The notes under the pieces: generated by a model | Databases searched by the model: none | Seen by the model: the letters and a program-made list of their open reading frames with translations, nothing else | Told to the model about the DNA's origin: nothing | Shown: positions 26,949-35,467 of the stretch, in pieces | Layout of the letters: the number at the start of each line of letters is the position of its first letter | Numbering within the stretch: position 1 is the stretch's first letter | Source: Paracoccus xiamenensis | GTDB taxonomy: Bacteria > Pseudomonadota > Alphaproteobacteria > Rhodobacterales > Rhodobacteraceae | Assembly (NCBI RefSeq): GCF_011308835.1 | Contig: NZ_JAAOHY010000009.1 | Location: 78,664-142,663, forward strand | Direction: 5' to 3' | DNA length: 64,000 bases | Program-made: the position numbers and the translations under genes

Positions 26949-28124
26949 TTGACCGATTCGACCGGGCTTGTCCTGCGGGGCAGCAACAAGACCAGTATGC
27001 GTGCCAGCAACGAACGGCTGGTCATTACGCTTCTGCATCGTCACGGTACGCTGTCGCGGGCCGAACTGGCGGCGCGGACGGGGCTGTCGGCGCAGGCTGT
27101 ATCCGTGATTACCCGCAAGCTGGAAACCGAGGGCCTGATCGTCGGAGGGGAGCCGATGCGGGGCCGCGTTGGCCAGCCCTCGATCCCGTTCGCATTGAAC
27201 CCGGACGGCGCTTTCTTTGTCGGCGTCAAGGTCGGCCGCCGCAGTACCGAGGTCGTGCTGGGGGACATGACCGGCCAGATCCGCGATACGCTGTCGCAGA
27301 CCTACACCCAGCCAGAGCCGGGGCCGGTCGCGGCATTCGTCACCGATGCCGTGGCGCGGATCATGGCGCAGGGCGACGGCGCGCGTGCCCTTGGCATCGG
27401 CATCGCCATTCCATCCGAGATGTGGAACTGGGGCGCGTTGATCGGCATGGCCCCCGAACACATGGCGGGATGGCGCGATCTGGGGTTGGCCGAGCGTCTG
27501 GCGGAACAGTCCGGCCTGCCAGTCTATACCCGCAATGATGCGACAGCCGCCTGCGGGGCGGAACTGATGTTCGGCTCTGCCGACCTGCCCGCCGATTTCC
27601 TGCATTTGTATTTCGGATATTTCATTGGCGGCGGGCTGGTGCTGAATAACCGCCTGTATGACGGGCCAAGCGGCAATGCCGGCGCCATTGGTTCCATGCC
27701 GATCGGGTGGGAGGGGCGGCCCCGGCAACTGATCGAGCTCGCCTCGATCCACTTGCTGGAACAGGCGCTGCCGCATGGGCGCATCCTGACCGATGGCGAC
27801 GAGTGGAAGGTGCCGCAGCCGGTGCTGGACGCATGGCTCGACCGGGCTGCGCGCAGTTCCGCCCATGCCATTGCCGCCAGTTGCGCGGTTCTGGATCTGG
27901 ACGCGGTGGTGATCGACGGCTGGATGCCCGCCCATATCCGCGCCGATCTGGCCGCCCGTATCAGCGCAGCCTTGCCGGGTTTCGACTTTTCGGGGATGAG
28001 CATGCCGCAGGTCGTCGAAGGCTCGCTGGGACGCCACGCGCGGACCTTGGGCGCGGTCGCGGTGCCGTTCGCGGCGCATTTCCTGATAGATCAGGGGACG
28101 CTGACCCCGGCCAGCGGAACCTGA
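26949..28124 (+). CDS. ROK family transcriptional regulator (FrcR-like)
   Basis: A regulator of about 391 residues when started at TTG 26949. The start choice rests on the strong ribosome site GGGGGAGGAAG a few bases upstream; the ATG at 26919 has none visible. Residues about 20-75 form a winged HTH (RLVITLLHRHGTLSRAELAARTGLSAQAVSVITRKLETEGLI). The rest is a ROK domain with a glucokinase-like ALGIGIAIPSEMW and YIGGG-like FGYFIGGGLVLN. The ROK zinc motif of the GHxxxxxxxxxCxCGxxGC type is absent, as is common in FrcR-type and other non-kinase members. It probably represses or modulates the divergent sugar operon in response to the sugar or its phosphate. Confidence 0.85.
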   Translation: MTDSTGLVLRGSNKTSMRASNERLVITLLHRHGTLSRAELAARTGLSAQAVSVITRKLETEGLIVGGEPMRGRVGQPSIPFALNPDGAFFVGVKVGRRSTEVVLGDMTGQIRDTLSQTYTQPEPGPVAAFVTDAVARIMAQGDGARALGIGIAIPSEMWNWGALIGMAPEHMAGWRDLGLAERLAEQSGLPVYTRNDATAACGAELMFGSADLPADFLHLYFGYFIGGGLVLNNRLYDGPSGNAGAIGSMPIGWEGRPRQLIELASIHLLEQALPHGRILTDGDEWKVPQPVLDAWLDRAARSSAHAIAASCAVLDLDAVVIDGWMPAHIRADLAARISAALPGFDFSGMSMPQVVEGSLGRHARTLGAVAVPFAAHFLIDQGTLTPASGT

Positions 28125-28322
28125 TCGCGGAACAACGCGCCACGCGGCGCGGATTTGGCGCGCCATTGTCACCCTGCGACAAAAAAGCCCGAAACGGGGT
28201 CACCGCGCCACGAAAGGCTTTGGAAACTGGTTCCTTTGTGGCCTCCGCGCCTTTCGCCGCCTTGCCATTCGATGGGGATTCGCGCTACCGACCCAGCGTT
28301 TGAAGGACACAGTACGCAAACC
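28125..28322. promoter_or_regulatory. Leader region upstream of metN
   Basis: This 198-bp gap precedes metN. It contains a possible imperfect hairpin at 28207-28242, in which CCACGAAAGG can pair with CCTTTGTGG around the inner stem GGAA-ACTGG-TTCC. I compared it by eye with SAM-II and SAM/SAH-type riboswitch consensus and found no convincing match. It presumably holds the met promoter. Confidence 0.35.
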
Positions 28323-29384
28323 ATGCCCGAGCCCACTTCCACCGGTGCCGCCATCAGATTCGATGCGGTTGAAAAAGCTTTCGACGCGTCCGGGCGCGGG
28401 CGCGTTGTCGCGCTTAGCGATGTGACGCTGGACATCGGTGCAGGCGATATCTGCGGCATCATCGGGCGGTCCGGCGCGGGCAAGTCGACGCTGCTGCGCA
28501 TGGTCAACGGGCTGGAGGTGCCGACATCGGGCACCGTCACCGTGGGCGGCCGCGACGTGGGCCGCGCCAGCGGCGCCGATCTGCGCGCGATCCGGCGCGA
28601 GGTCGGGATGATCTTTCAGCATTTCAACCTGCTGGCCTCGCGCACGGTTTACGGCAATATCGCCCTGCCGCTGGAAATCGCCGGTCTGCCCTCGGGCCAG
28701 ATCAAGCAGCGTGTCACCGACCTGATTGCGCGCGTGGGCCTTGAGGCGCAGGCGAACCGCTATCCCGCCGAACTGTCGGGCGGCCAGAAACAGCGCGTGG
28801 GCATTGCCCGCGCCTTGGCGACGCAGCCCAAGGTGCTGCTGTCGGACGAGGCGACCTCGGCGCTGGATCCCGAAACCACGCAGACGGTGCTGGGCCTGCT
28901 GCGTGACATCAACCGCGATCTGGGGCTGACGATCCTGCTGATTACCCATGAAATGGCAGTCGTGCGTGATATTGCCAGCCACATGGCGGTGATCGACGGC
29001 GGCCGGATCGTCGAATCCGGGCCGACCTATGACGTTTTCGTACAGCCAAAGCACCCAACTACACGCAGCTTCCTGTCCGGCGTGACCGGCATCACCCTGC
29101 CGGCCTTTATCGCAAGCCGCATGCAGGACAGCCGCCCCGACGGCGCATCGGAAGAAGTCATCCGCGTAACCTTTGCCGGCAGCCACGCAACTGATCCGAT
29201 GCTGGCGAAACTGACCGGAGAGATGGGGATCTCGGTCAATATCCTTGCAGGCGCGATCGAGGAAATCGGCCCGCATCCCTTCGGCAACCTGCTGATTTCC
29301 GTCGATGCTGCACGCGGCTCAGATGCCCGCGAATATCTGCAACGCCACGGCCTGCTGACAGAGGTGCTTGGCTATGTCCGCTAA
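28323..29384 (+). CDS. metN: Methionine ABC transporter ATP-binding protein MetN
   Basis: A 353-residue ATPase. The nucleotide-binding domain has Walker A GRSGAGKSTLL, Q-loop FQHFNLL, signature LSGGQKQRVGIARAL, Walker B VLLSDEATSALDPE and switch histidine THEMAVV. Residues about 275-353 form the NIL regulatory domain (EEVIRVTFAGSHATDPMLAKL onward) that binds intracellular methionine and inhibits transport. The start at ATG 28323 (MPEPTSTGAAIRFDAVEK) fits the family; the open frame extends further upstream without family sequence. First gene of a metNIQ operon, overlapping metI by 11 bp. Confidence 0.93.
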   Translation: MPEPTSTGAAIRFDAVEKAFDASGRGRVVALSDVTLDIGAGDICGIIGRSGAGKSTLLRMVNGLEVPTSGTVTVGGRDVGRASGADLRAIRREVGMIFQHFNLLASRTVYGNIALPLEIAGLPSGQIKQRVTDLIARVGLEAQANRYPAELSGGQKQRVGIARALATQPKVLLSDEATSALDPETTQTVLGLLRDINRDLGLTILLITHEMAVVRDIASHMAVIDGGRIVESGPTYDVFVQPKHPTTRSFLSGVTGITLPAFIASRMQDSRPDGASEEVIRVTFAGSHATDPMLAKLTGEMGISVNILAGAIEEIGPHPFGNLLISVDAARGSDAREYLQRHGLLTEVLGYVR

Positions 29385-30048
29385 CCTGATCGCCCTGCTT
29401 TACGACGCGACCCTGCAAACCCTGTATATGGTCGCGATCTCGGCCATTCTTGGCACCGTTCTGGGCCTGCCGCTGGGGGTGTTCCTGGCGACCTCGCAAA
29501 GGGGCGAATTGCTGTCCTCGCCCTTGCTGAACAAGGTGCTGGGGCTGGTCGTAAACGCCGCGCGTTCTGTTCCGTTCATCATCCTTGTGGTGGCGATCAT
29601 TCCGTTTACGCGGCTGATCGCCGGCACCTCCATCGGCACCACGGCGGCCATCGTCCCGCTGACCATCGCCGCCACCCCCTTCATCGCCCGGCTTGTCGAA
29701 AACGCCATTCGCGAGGTCGACGCCGGCCTGATCGAGGCCGCGCGCGCGATGGGCGCCACGCCCTACCAGATTATCCGCAAGGTGCTGGTGCCAGAGGCAT
29801 TGCCCGGCATCACCCTTGGCCTGACGCTCGCCGTGGTCAGCCTGATCGGCTATTCCGCCATGGTCGGCGCGGTCGGCGGCGAAGGCCTGGGCGATCTGGG
29901 CATCCGCTATGGCTATCAGCGCTTCATGCCCGATGTGATGCTGGCCGTCGTGGTCATCCTGATCGTCATGGTCCAGCTTGTCCAATCCATCGGCGAATGG
30001 ATCGCCGCGCGGGTGGACAAGCGCGCGCCGCGCAATCGCGGCAACTAG
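29374..30048 (+). CDS. metI: Methionine ABC transporter permease MetI
   Basis: A 224-residue permease with about five membrane segments, opening LYDATLQTLYMVAISAILGTVLGLPLGV. It has the MetI signatures NAARSVPFIILVVAIIPFTR and the EAA loop EAARAMGATPYQIIRKVLVPEALPG. The ATG at 29374 overlaps the metN 3' end by 11 bp, indicating coupling. It forms the homodimeric channel of the D- and L-methionine importer. Confidence 0.93.
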   Translation: MSANLIALLYDATLQTLYMVAISAILGTVLGLPLGVFLATSQRGELLSSPLLNKVLGLVVNAARSVPFIILVVAIIPFTRLIAGTSIGTTAAIVPLTIAATPFIARLVENAIREVDAGLIEAARAMGATPYQIIRKVLVPEALPGITLGLTLAVVSLIGYSAMVGAVGGEGLGDLGIRYGYQRFMPDVMLAVVVILIVMVQLVQSIGEWIAARVDKRAPRNRGN

Positions 30049-30074
30049 GTTTCTGAAAGCGAAGAGAGGTTAAC

Positions 30075-30851
30075 ATGCTTCGTCTCACCACAATCGTATC
30101 CGCCCTTGCCCTGTCGGCTGCCGCCGCCATGGCCGAAGATATCAAGGTCGGCGTCTCGCCCGGCGAACATGCCGAGATCATGGAAGAAGTCGCCAAGGTT
30201 GCCGCGCCCAAGGGCCTGAACATCGAAGTGATCGAGTTCTCGGACTATGTCGTGCCGAACCAGGCGCTGAATGACGGCGACCTGAACGCCAACAGCTTCC
30301 AGCACCGCCCTTACCTTGAAAACCAGATCAAGGATCGCGGCTTTGAACTGGTCGAGGTCGGCACCACGATCACCACGCCGATGGGCATCTATTCCGACAA
30401 GATCAAGGATCTGGCCGAGCTGCCGGAAGGCGGCAAGGTGGCGATCCCGAACGATCCGACCAATGGCGGCCGCGCGCTGCTGGTGCTGCAGGATCTGGGC
30501 GTCATCAAGCTGGCCGAGGGAACTGGTCTGGTCCCCAGCCCGCTGGACGTGACCGAGAACCCGAAGGATCTGAGCTTCCTTGAACTGGACGCCGCCCAGC
30601 TTCCCCGCGCGCTGGCGGATGCGGATATTGCGATCATCAACACCAACTATGCGCTGGCTTCGGGCCTGAACCCGAAAACCGACGCCATCGCATCCGAAGG
30701 CGCCGACAGCCCCTATGTGAACATCATCGTGGTCCGCAAGGGTGATGAAGGTGCGGCATGGGTCGCGCCGCTGGTCGAGGCCTATCACTCGCCCGAGGTG
30801 AAGAAATTCATCGAGGACAAGTATCAAGGCTCGGTCATCACCAGCTGGTAA
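30075..30851 (+). CDS. metQ: Methionine-binding protein MetQ (NlpA family)
   Basis: A 258-residue periplasmic protein of the NlpA/MetQ family. Residues 1-20 form a Sec signal peptide ending AMA before EDIKVG; unlike many MetQ proteins there is no lipobox cysteine, so it is probably soluble. Family blocks follow: VGVSPGEHAEIMEEV, FSDYVVPNQALNDGDLNANSF, HRPYLE and NPKDLSFLELDAAQLPRAL. It captures methionine for MetNI. It starts 26 bp after metI and ends at a rho-independent terminator. Confidence 0.93.
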   Translation: MLRLTTIVSALALSAAAAMAEDIKVGVSPGEHAEIMEEVAKVAAPKGLNIEVIEFSDYVVPNQALNDGDLNANSFQHRPYLENQIKDRGFELVEVGTTITTPMGIYSDKIKDLAELPEGGKVAIPNDPTNGGRALLVLQDLGVIKLAEGTGLVPSPLDVTENPKDLSFLELDAAQLPRALADADIAIINTNYALASGLNPKTDAIASEGADSPYVNIIVVRKGDEGAAWVAPLVEAYHSPEVKKFIEDKYQGSVITSW

Positions 30852-30858
30852 TCGGATC

Positions 30859-30888
30859 GGCCCGGAGGAAACTCCGGGCCTTTTCTTT
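30859..30888 (+). terminator. Rho-independent terminator of metNIQ
   Basis: GGCCCGGAG-GAAA-CTCCGGGCC is a perfect 9-bp stem with a GNRA-type tetraloop followed by TTTTCTTT, a textbook intrinsic terminator 8 bp after the metQ stop. Confidence 0.93.
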
Positions 30889-31026
30889 GGGGCTGGGCTC
30901 GCCCCAGCAAAACCGCCCATGTTACGCGCCTGGCGTGATGGCCGCCGCGTTCTCGCGGCTGGAATGTACGCTGCCTGCCTCTTTTGCGCTGCGGCCACGC
31001 CAAGACGGGCGGTTTGCCGCCGCATG

Positions 31027-31041
31027 ATTGGTATTACCAAT
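31027..31041. promoter_or_regulatory. Palindrome matching a FadR-subfamily GntR operator
   Basis: ATTGGTA-T-TACCAAT is a perfect 15-bp palindrome containing TGGTATTACCA, which fits the TGGTNNNACCA form of FadR-subfamily sites. It lies 88 bp upstream of a FadR-type GntR gene that heads the TRAP operon, so autoregulation and control of the operon are likely. Confidence 0.65.
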
Positions 31042-31128
31042 AACGATTAATATTGAACCAATTTCCCAGGCGTCTCTAAATGTTCGCAGGGGTCGCGAAA
31101 AGCGACCACAGCTAGACGAGCCAAGACC

Positions 31129-31863
31129 ATGACGCAGGATGCACAGATTGCCGGGGAACGCGGGTCCGAGAAGGTATCGGCCTATTTCCGCGCCAACATC
31201 CTTAACGGCAGCCTGAAAGTCGGCGACCGTCTGCCGCCCGAACGTGAACTGGCCCAGCAGATCGGCGTCGGCCGCCCGCTGCTGCGTGAGGTGCTACGCT
31301 CGCTGACCATGTTGGGCTTGCTCAGGTCGCGGCAGGGCAGCGGCACCTATATCGCGCAGGCCGATTTCGGCGTGTTGACCGACTTCTTCACCTTCTGCCT
31401 GTCGCAGGAAAGCGATGTGCTGGCGGATGTCATGCAGGCGCGGATCGCGATCGAATGTCAGGCGATCCGGCTGGCCTGCAGCCGCGCGACGGACCACGAC
31501 CTGTCTGAACTGCGCCACTGGCTGGAGGTGCTGATGCAGACGCTGGACGATCCCGAAATCGGCGGCAAGGCCGATTTCATGTTCCATCAGGCCATCGTTG
31601 CGGCCAGCCACAGCCGCTCGCTTTCGACGCTTTATGCGGCGCTGTCGACGCTGCTGAAGGAAAGCCATATCGAACGGCGGCGCACGACCTACAAATCGCG
31701 CGAGATCATCGGCGATCTGGCGGAAGCCCATCGCGAGGTCTTTCTGGCCATCGTCGGCAAGAACCCCGACGAGGCCGACCAGCGGCTGCGCGAACATTTT
31801 TCAATCGGTGATGAGCTGAGGCGGAAAAGCCTGATCGACGCCTATCGCCGCAAAACCGGCTGA
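31129..31863 (+). CDS. FadR-subfamily GntR transcriptional regulator
   Basis: A 244-residue regulator. Residues about 12-80 form the winged HTH (SAYFRANILNGSLKVGDRLPPERELAQQIGVGRPLLREVLRSL) and about 95-235 the all-helical FCD ligand domain, with metal-type ligands in ARIAIECQAIRLA, FHQAIVAASHS and EAHREVFLAI. It probably responds to the carboxylate or sugar acid imported by the downstream TRAP system, 27 bp away, with which it is probably co-transcribed. A perfect operator-like palindrome lies upstream. Confidence 0.9.
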   Translation: MTQDAQIAGERGSEKVSAYFRANILNGSLKVGDRLPPERELAQQIGVGRPLLREVLRSLTMLGLLRSRQGSGTYIAQADFGVLTDFFTFCLSQESDVLADVMQARIAIECQAIRLACSRATDHDLSELRHWLEVLMQTLDDPEIGGKADFMFHQAIVAASHSRSLSTLYAALSTLLKESHIERRRTTYKSREIIGDLAEAHREVFLAIVGKNPDEADQRLREHFSIGDELRRKSLIDAYRRKTG

Positions 31864-31889
31864 GGGGCCGGCATATCAGGGAGGAAGAG

Positions 31890-32882
31890 ATGAAATTCAC
31901 CAACGCAAAGGCGCTGATTGGCGCAACAGCACTGGCCCTTCTGGGCGCGTTCCCAGCCGCCGCCGAAGAACTGCGCTATGCGCATGTCGGCGCAGAGGGC
32001 GATATCCAGACCCGCTATGCAGCCGAAGCGGCCGAGGAAATCAGCGCCGCCACCAATGGCGAGGTGACGCTGCAGGTCTTCCCGGCCAGCCAGCTTGGCA
32101 ATGTGGCCGAGATGGTCGACGGCGTGAAGATGGGCACCATCCAGATGGGGCATCACGACTTCGCGTCGCTGGCACGGATCACGCCCGAGGTGGCCGTTTT
32201 CAACGCCCCCTTCATCTATCGCGATGGCGCCCACGCGCTGGCGGCGACCGATCCCGCGACCTCGCCCGCGCTGATGGAGATCAACGAAAAGCTGGTCGAA
32301 CAGGGTGGCGTGCGCATCATTGGCCGCATCTATCGCGGCGCGCGCCATATCTCGTCGAATTTCGAGATCAAGTCGCCTGATGACATGGCAGGCAAGCCGT
32401 TCCGGGCCGTGCCGCTGGATCTGTGGGTGTCGATGGTCAAGGGCTTTGGCGCCACACCGACGCCTGTCGAAGTGGCCGAACTGCCGACCGCACTGATGAC
32501 CGGGCTGGTCGTCGGGCAGGAAAACCCGCTGACCATGATTTCGGCCAACAAGCTTTACGAGGTGCAAAGCCATGTCGCGATGACCGGGCATATGCAATCG
32601 GTGCTGGCCGTCTTCGTGAACGAGGCATCATGGCAGGGCCTGACCGAGGAACAGCGCGCAGCAATCACCGAGGTCCTGGACAAGAAGGCCGAGGAATCGC
32701 TGAATTGGGCGCAGGAGGACGAGGCGGCGCTGATCACCGAGCTGACCGATAACGGCATGACCTTTACCACGGTCGAGAACGGGCTGGATCTGGATGCCTT
32801 CCGCGAAAAGGTTCTGGCCCAGATCAACACCGATTTCCCCGACTACACGCCCTATATCGAACAGATCACGGCGGTCGAATGA
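31890..32882 (+). CDS. TRAP transporter solute-binding protein DctP
   Basis: A 330-residue periplasmic receptor. The signal peptide MKFTNAKALIGATALALLGA ends FPAAAEE with cleavage near AAA/EE. Family blocks include VTLQVFPASQLGNVAEMVDGVKMGTIQMGHH, the KPFRAVPLDLWVSMVKGFGATPTPVE region with the ligand-contacting arginine, and TGLVVGQENPLTMI with the carboxylate-orienting asparagine. Its neighbours complete the tripartite importer. The ligand is probably a sugar acid or carboxylated polyol, given an RpiB-like isomerase downstream. Confidence 0.92.
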   Translation: MKFTNAKALIGATALALLGAFPAAAEELRYAHVGAEGDIQTRYAAEAAEEISAATNGEVTLQVFPASQLGNVAEMVDGVKMGTIQMGHHDFASLARITPEVAVFNAPFIYRDGAHALAATDPATSPALMEINEKLVEQGGVRIIGRIYRGARHISSNFEIKSPDDMAGKPFRAVPLDLWVSMVKGFGATPTPVEVAELPTALMTGLVVGQENPLTMISANKLYEVQSHVAMTGHMQSVLAVFVNEASWQGLTEEQRAAITEVLDKKAEESLNWAQEDEAALITELTDNGMTFTTVENGLDLDAFREKVLAQINTDFPDYTPYIEQITAVE

Positions 32883-32930
32883 AACCGGTCGGGTGGGCAG
32901 GTCTGCCCACCCGCTTGATGCGAGGCGTCC

Positions 32931-33389
32931 ATGAAACGACTGCTTGAACTCGTTTGCGTGCTGCTGCTTCTGGTGCTGATCCTGGTGCCCTTTGCACAGG
33001 TCGTCATGCGCGACCTTTTTGGCCGGCCCATCATCGGCGCCGAAGAACTGACGCGCTTCCTGCTGATCTGCTGCGTTTTCGTGGCCTATCCGCTGGTCGT
33101 GGCGAGTGGCGAGAATATCGTGATGAGCGAGATACAGGACAGCCTGCCGCAGCGATTGCGCCGCGTCATCATCCGCGTGATCGCCGTCTGCTCGGTCATC
33201 GCCTGCGCGTTCGTTGCCGTGGTCGTCGCGCTCAACATCTCGGACAATATGCGCAATGCCACGCCGACGCTGAAAATTCCGTTCTGGCTGTTCCTGGGTG
33301 CCACGCTGTTCGGCTTTGCAGGCGCGGCTGTCCTGCATCTGGTCCATCTGCGCAATCCCCCAAGCCCGAAAATCGACGAGGTGACCTGA
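32931..33389 (+). CDS. TRAP transporter small permease DctQ
   Basis: A 152-residue membrane protein with four hydrophobic segments (residues about 5-25, 42-60, 82-105 and 118-140). It has the DctQ hallmarks: MRDLFGRPIIGAEELTRFLLI after the first segment. It couples the binding protein to the large permease. It starts 48 bp after the dctP gene and ends 1 bp before the dctM start. Confidence 0.9.
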   Translation: MKRLLELVCVLLLLVLILVPFAQVVMRDLFGRPIIGAEELTRFLLICCVFVAYPLVVASGENIVMSEIQDSLPQRLRRVIIRVIAVCSVIACAFVAVVVALNISDNMRNATPTLKIPFWLFLGATLFGFAGAAVLHLVHLRNPPSPKIDEVT

Positions 33390-33390
33390 C

Positions 33391-34665
33391 ATGGGTCTGG
33401 CCATCATCTTCGCCTTCCTGGTGCTTTTCATGCTGGGAACGCCGGTCGTCTACGCGATCCTGCTTCCCGCAATCGTCTATGTGATTGCCGAAGGCCTGCC
33501 GCTTGGACTGCTGGCGCAGCGCGTGACCTATGCGCTTGACAGCTTTCCGCTGGTGGCCGTGCCGATCTTCATCTTCGTCGGCAACCTGATGAACCTGGCC
33601 GGCGTGACCGAGCGGATATTCCGCTTTGCCGATGCACTGGTCGGGCGGATTCCGGGTGGCCTGGCACAGGTCAATATCTTCTCCAGCTTGATCTTTTCCG
33701 GCATGTCCGGTGCCGCCCTTGCCGATGTCGGCGGGCTTGGCCGGATCGAGATCGAGGCGATGCGCAAGCGCGGGTTCTCGGCCCCCTATTCCGCCGCGGT
33801 TACGGCGGCCTCGGCCGTGGTGGGGCCGATCTTTCCACCCTCGATCCCGCTCATCGTCTATGGGTCGGTCACCAGCGTATCGATCATCCAGCTTCTCATC
33901 GCGGGGATCGTTCCGGCGCTGATCTGCATCGTGCTGCTCATGATCACCGCCGCGGTCATCGCGATCCTGCGCAACATGCCGCGCGCCGAACGCTGGCCGA
34001 CCCTGCGCGAGTTGTTCGACGCCTTCCTGCCCGCGCTTCCGGCGCTGCTGGCACCGATCCTGATGATCTCCGGCATGATGGCGGGGATGTTTACCCCGAC
34101 AGAGGCCGCGGCGGTCACCGCCGGCTATGTACTGCTGATCAGCGGGCTGATTTACCGCGAACTGACCTGGTCGCATCTGTGGAACGCGACGTTGCAAACG
34201 GCGCGTGCAACCAGTGCCATCCTGATCATCGTGGCCGCAGCCTCGCTGTTTGGCTGGATCCTGGCGGTCGAGCAGATCCCGCAGGATTTCGCCCGCTTCA
34301 TCCTGCAGTTCGCGAGCGATCCGATCGTGCTTCTGCTCATCGCGAACCTGATCTTCTTCATCGCGGGCATGTTCCTTGATAGCACAACGGCAACGCTGCT
34401 GGTCGTGCCCGTCATCGCGCCGCCGCTGGTGCTGGCCGGGATCGACCCGGTCCATCTGGGCATCATCGTGATCTTCAACCTGATGCTTGGTCTGCTGACC
34501 CCACCAATGGGTCTGTCGCTGTTCCTCGTCAGCCAGATCGCCCAGATCTCGCTGCGGCAGCTTCTGCGCGCGCTGCTGCCCTTCTATATCCCGCTGCTGC
34601 TGACACTCGGCATCATCACCTTCGCCGATGATCTGGTCCTGTGGCTTCCCAGAATGCTCCGCTGA
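33391..34665 (+). CDS. TRAP transporter large permease DctM
   Basis: A 424-residue permease of about twelve segments that drives sodium-coupled uptake. It shows the family patterns VPIFIFVGNLMNLAGVTERIF, GMSGAALADVGGLGRIEIEAM, GPIFPPSIPLIVYG and GMFLDSTTATLLVVPV, the last two lining the transport site. It follows dctQ directly and ends 16 bp before the isomerase gene, so transport and metabolism form one unit. Confidence 0.93.
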   Translation: MGLAIIFAFLVLFMLGTPVVYAILLPAIVYVIAEGLPLGLLAQRVTYALDSFPLVAVPIFIFVGNLMNLAGVTERIFRFADALVGRIPGGLAQVNIFSSLIFSGMSGAALADVGGLGRIEIEAMRKRGFSAPYSAAVTAASAVVGPIFPPSIPLIVYGSVTSVSIIQLLIAGIVPALICIVLLMITAAVIAILRNMPRAERWPTLRELFDAFLPALPALLAPILMISGMMAGMFTPTEAAAVTAGYVLLISGLIYRELTWSHLWNATLQTARATSAILIIVAAASLFGWILAVEQIPQDFARFILQFASDPIVLLLIANLIFFIAGMFLDSTTATLLVVPVIAPPLVLAGIDPVHLGIIVIFNLMLGLLTPPMGLSLFLVSQIAQISLRQLLRALLPFYIPLLLTLGIITFADDLVLWLPRMLR

Positions 34666-34681
34666 AATGAGAGGTTTCAAA

Positions 34682-35128
34682 ATGCGTATTGTTGTCGGTT
34701 CTGACCATGCCGGGTTTCCGCTGAAAGCAGCCGTGCTGGATCACCTTCGCAAGCAGGGTCACGAGGTCGAGGATGTGGGCAGCTTCGACGAAAAGCCGGT
34801 CGATTTCCCGGATGTGGCCAAGCAGGTGACCGGCGCGGTGAGTGATGGTCGTGCCGAACGCGGCCTGATGGTCTGCGGCACCGGCGTCGGCGCCGCCATT
34901 GCCGCCAACAAGGTGCGCGGCATCCGCGCGGCGGTCTGTCACGATGTCCATTCCGCCCACCAATCGGTCGAGCATGACGATGTGAACATCATGTGCATCG
35001 GCGCCCAGATCGTCGGGCCGTGGCTGGCATTCGACCTGATCGACTCGTTCCTTGCGGCGGAGTTCTCAACGGATGAGGATTTTCGCCGTCGGGTCGAGAA
35101 GCTGCATCAGATGGATGCAGAACGGTAA
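34682..35128 (+). CDS. rpiB: RpiB/LacA/LacB family sugar-phosphate isomerase
   Basis: A 148-residue isomerase. It has the N-terminal IVVGSDHAGFPLK with the substrate-binding Asp-His, the catalytic-type cysteine in GLMVCGTGVGAAIAANK, and HDVHSAHQSVEHDDVNIMC. It would interconvert ribose- and ribulose-5-phosphate, or in the related tetritol pathways D-erythrulose- and D-erythrose-4-phosphate. Located as the last gene of a GntR-TRAP operon, it more likely serves a specialised catabolic route than housekeeping pentose metabolism. ATG 34682 follows an AATGAGAGG ribosome site. Confidence 0.87.
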   Translation: MRIVVGSDHAGFPLKAAVLDHLRKQGHEVEDVGSFDEKPVDFPDVAKQVTGAVSDGRAERGLMVCGTGVGAAIAANKVRGIRAAVCHDVHSAHQSVEHDDVNIMCIGAQIVGPWLAFDLIDSFLAAEFSTDEDFRRRVEKLHQMDAER

Positions 35129-35467
35129 GGCGCGGGTGTCATTTTACGGATCAACGGCGCGGCGGCGGCACTAGAGCCGCTGCGCTGTTGATGATCGCTT
35201 CGTTGCAGCGCCGCCTTCAAAGCGGGACCAATCGGCAATGATCGCGTGGGAAAACGCATTTTCAACCCGGAACGCGGTGTCCGTTGCCGGCATGAACCCG
35301 CCCGACGTCGCAGAAAGGGATTCGGCCGTGGTTTGCCCTGCATGTGCGCGGTCGAGATTCGACACTGTGCGCAGTACGGCGACCTTGACCGTATCCAAGC
35401 ATCGCGGCACCGTGTTTGCGATTTGCAATCGGTGCCGCTGGGAACGCCCCTTTTCGCAGCGGATCCG
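35129..35467. other. Intergenic stretch with an unsupported small frame
   Basis: These 339 bp separate the convergent isomerase and SDR genes. A plus-strand frame from ATG 35292 (or 35238) to 35519 would encode a short protein with two CxxC pairs (CPAC and CNRC, 32 residues between their first cysteines), which could be a zinc ribbon, but it lacks a clear ribosome site and overlaps the SDR 3' end by 52 bp. I do not call it a gene. Otherwise I see nothing in this stretch. Confidence 0.25.

Noticed and set aside
28125..28322. SAM-II or SAM/SAH riboswitch upstream of metN
   Set aside because: A stem is present but the conserved core bases of these motifs are not, so only an unnamed leader is reported.
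33232..34680. Minus-strand frame opposite the TRAP DctM gene
   Set aside because: Charged, low-complexity translation antisense to a well-supported permease.
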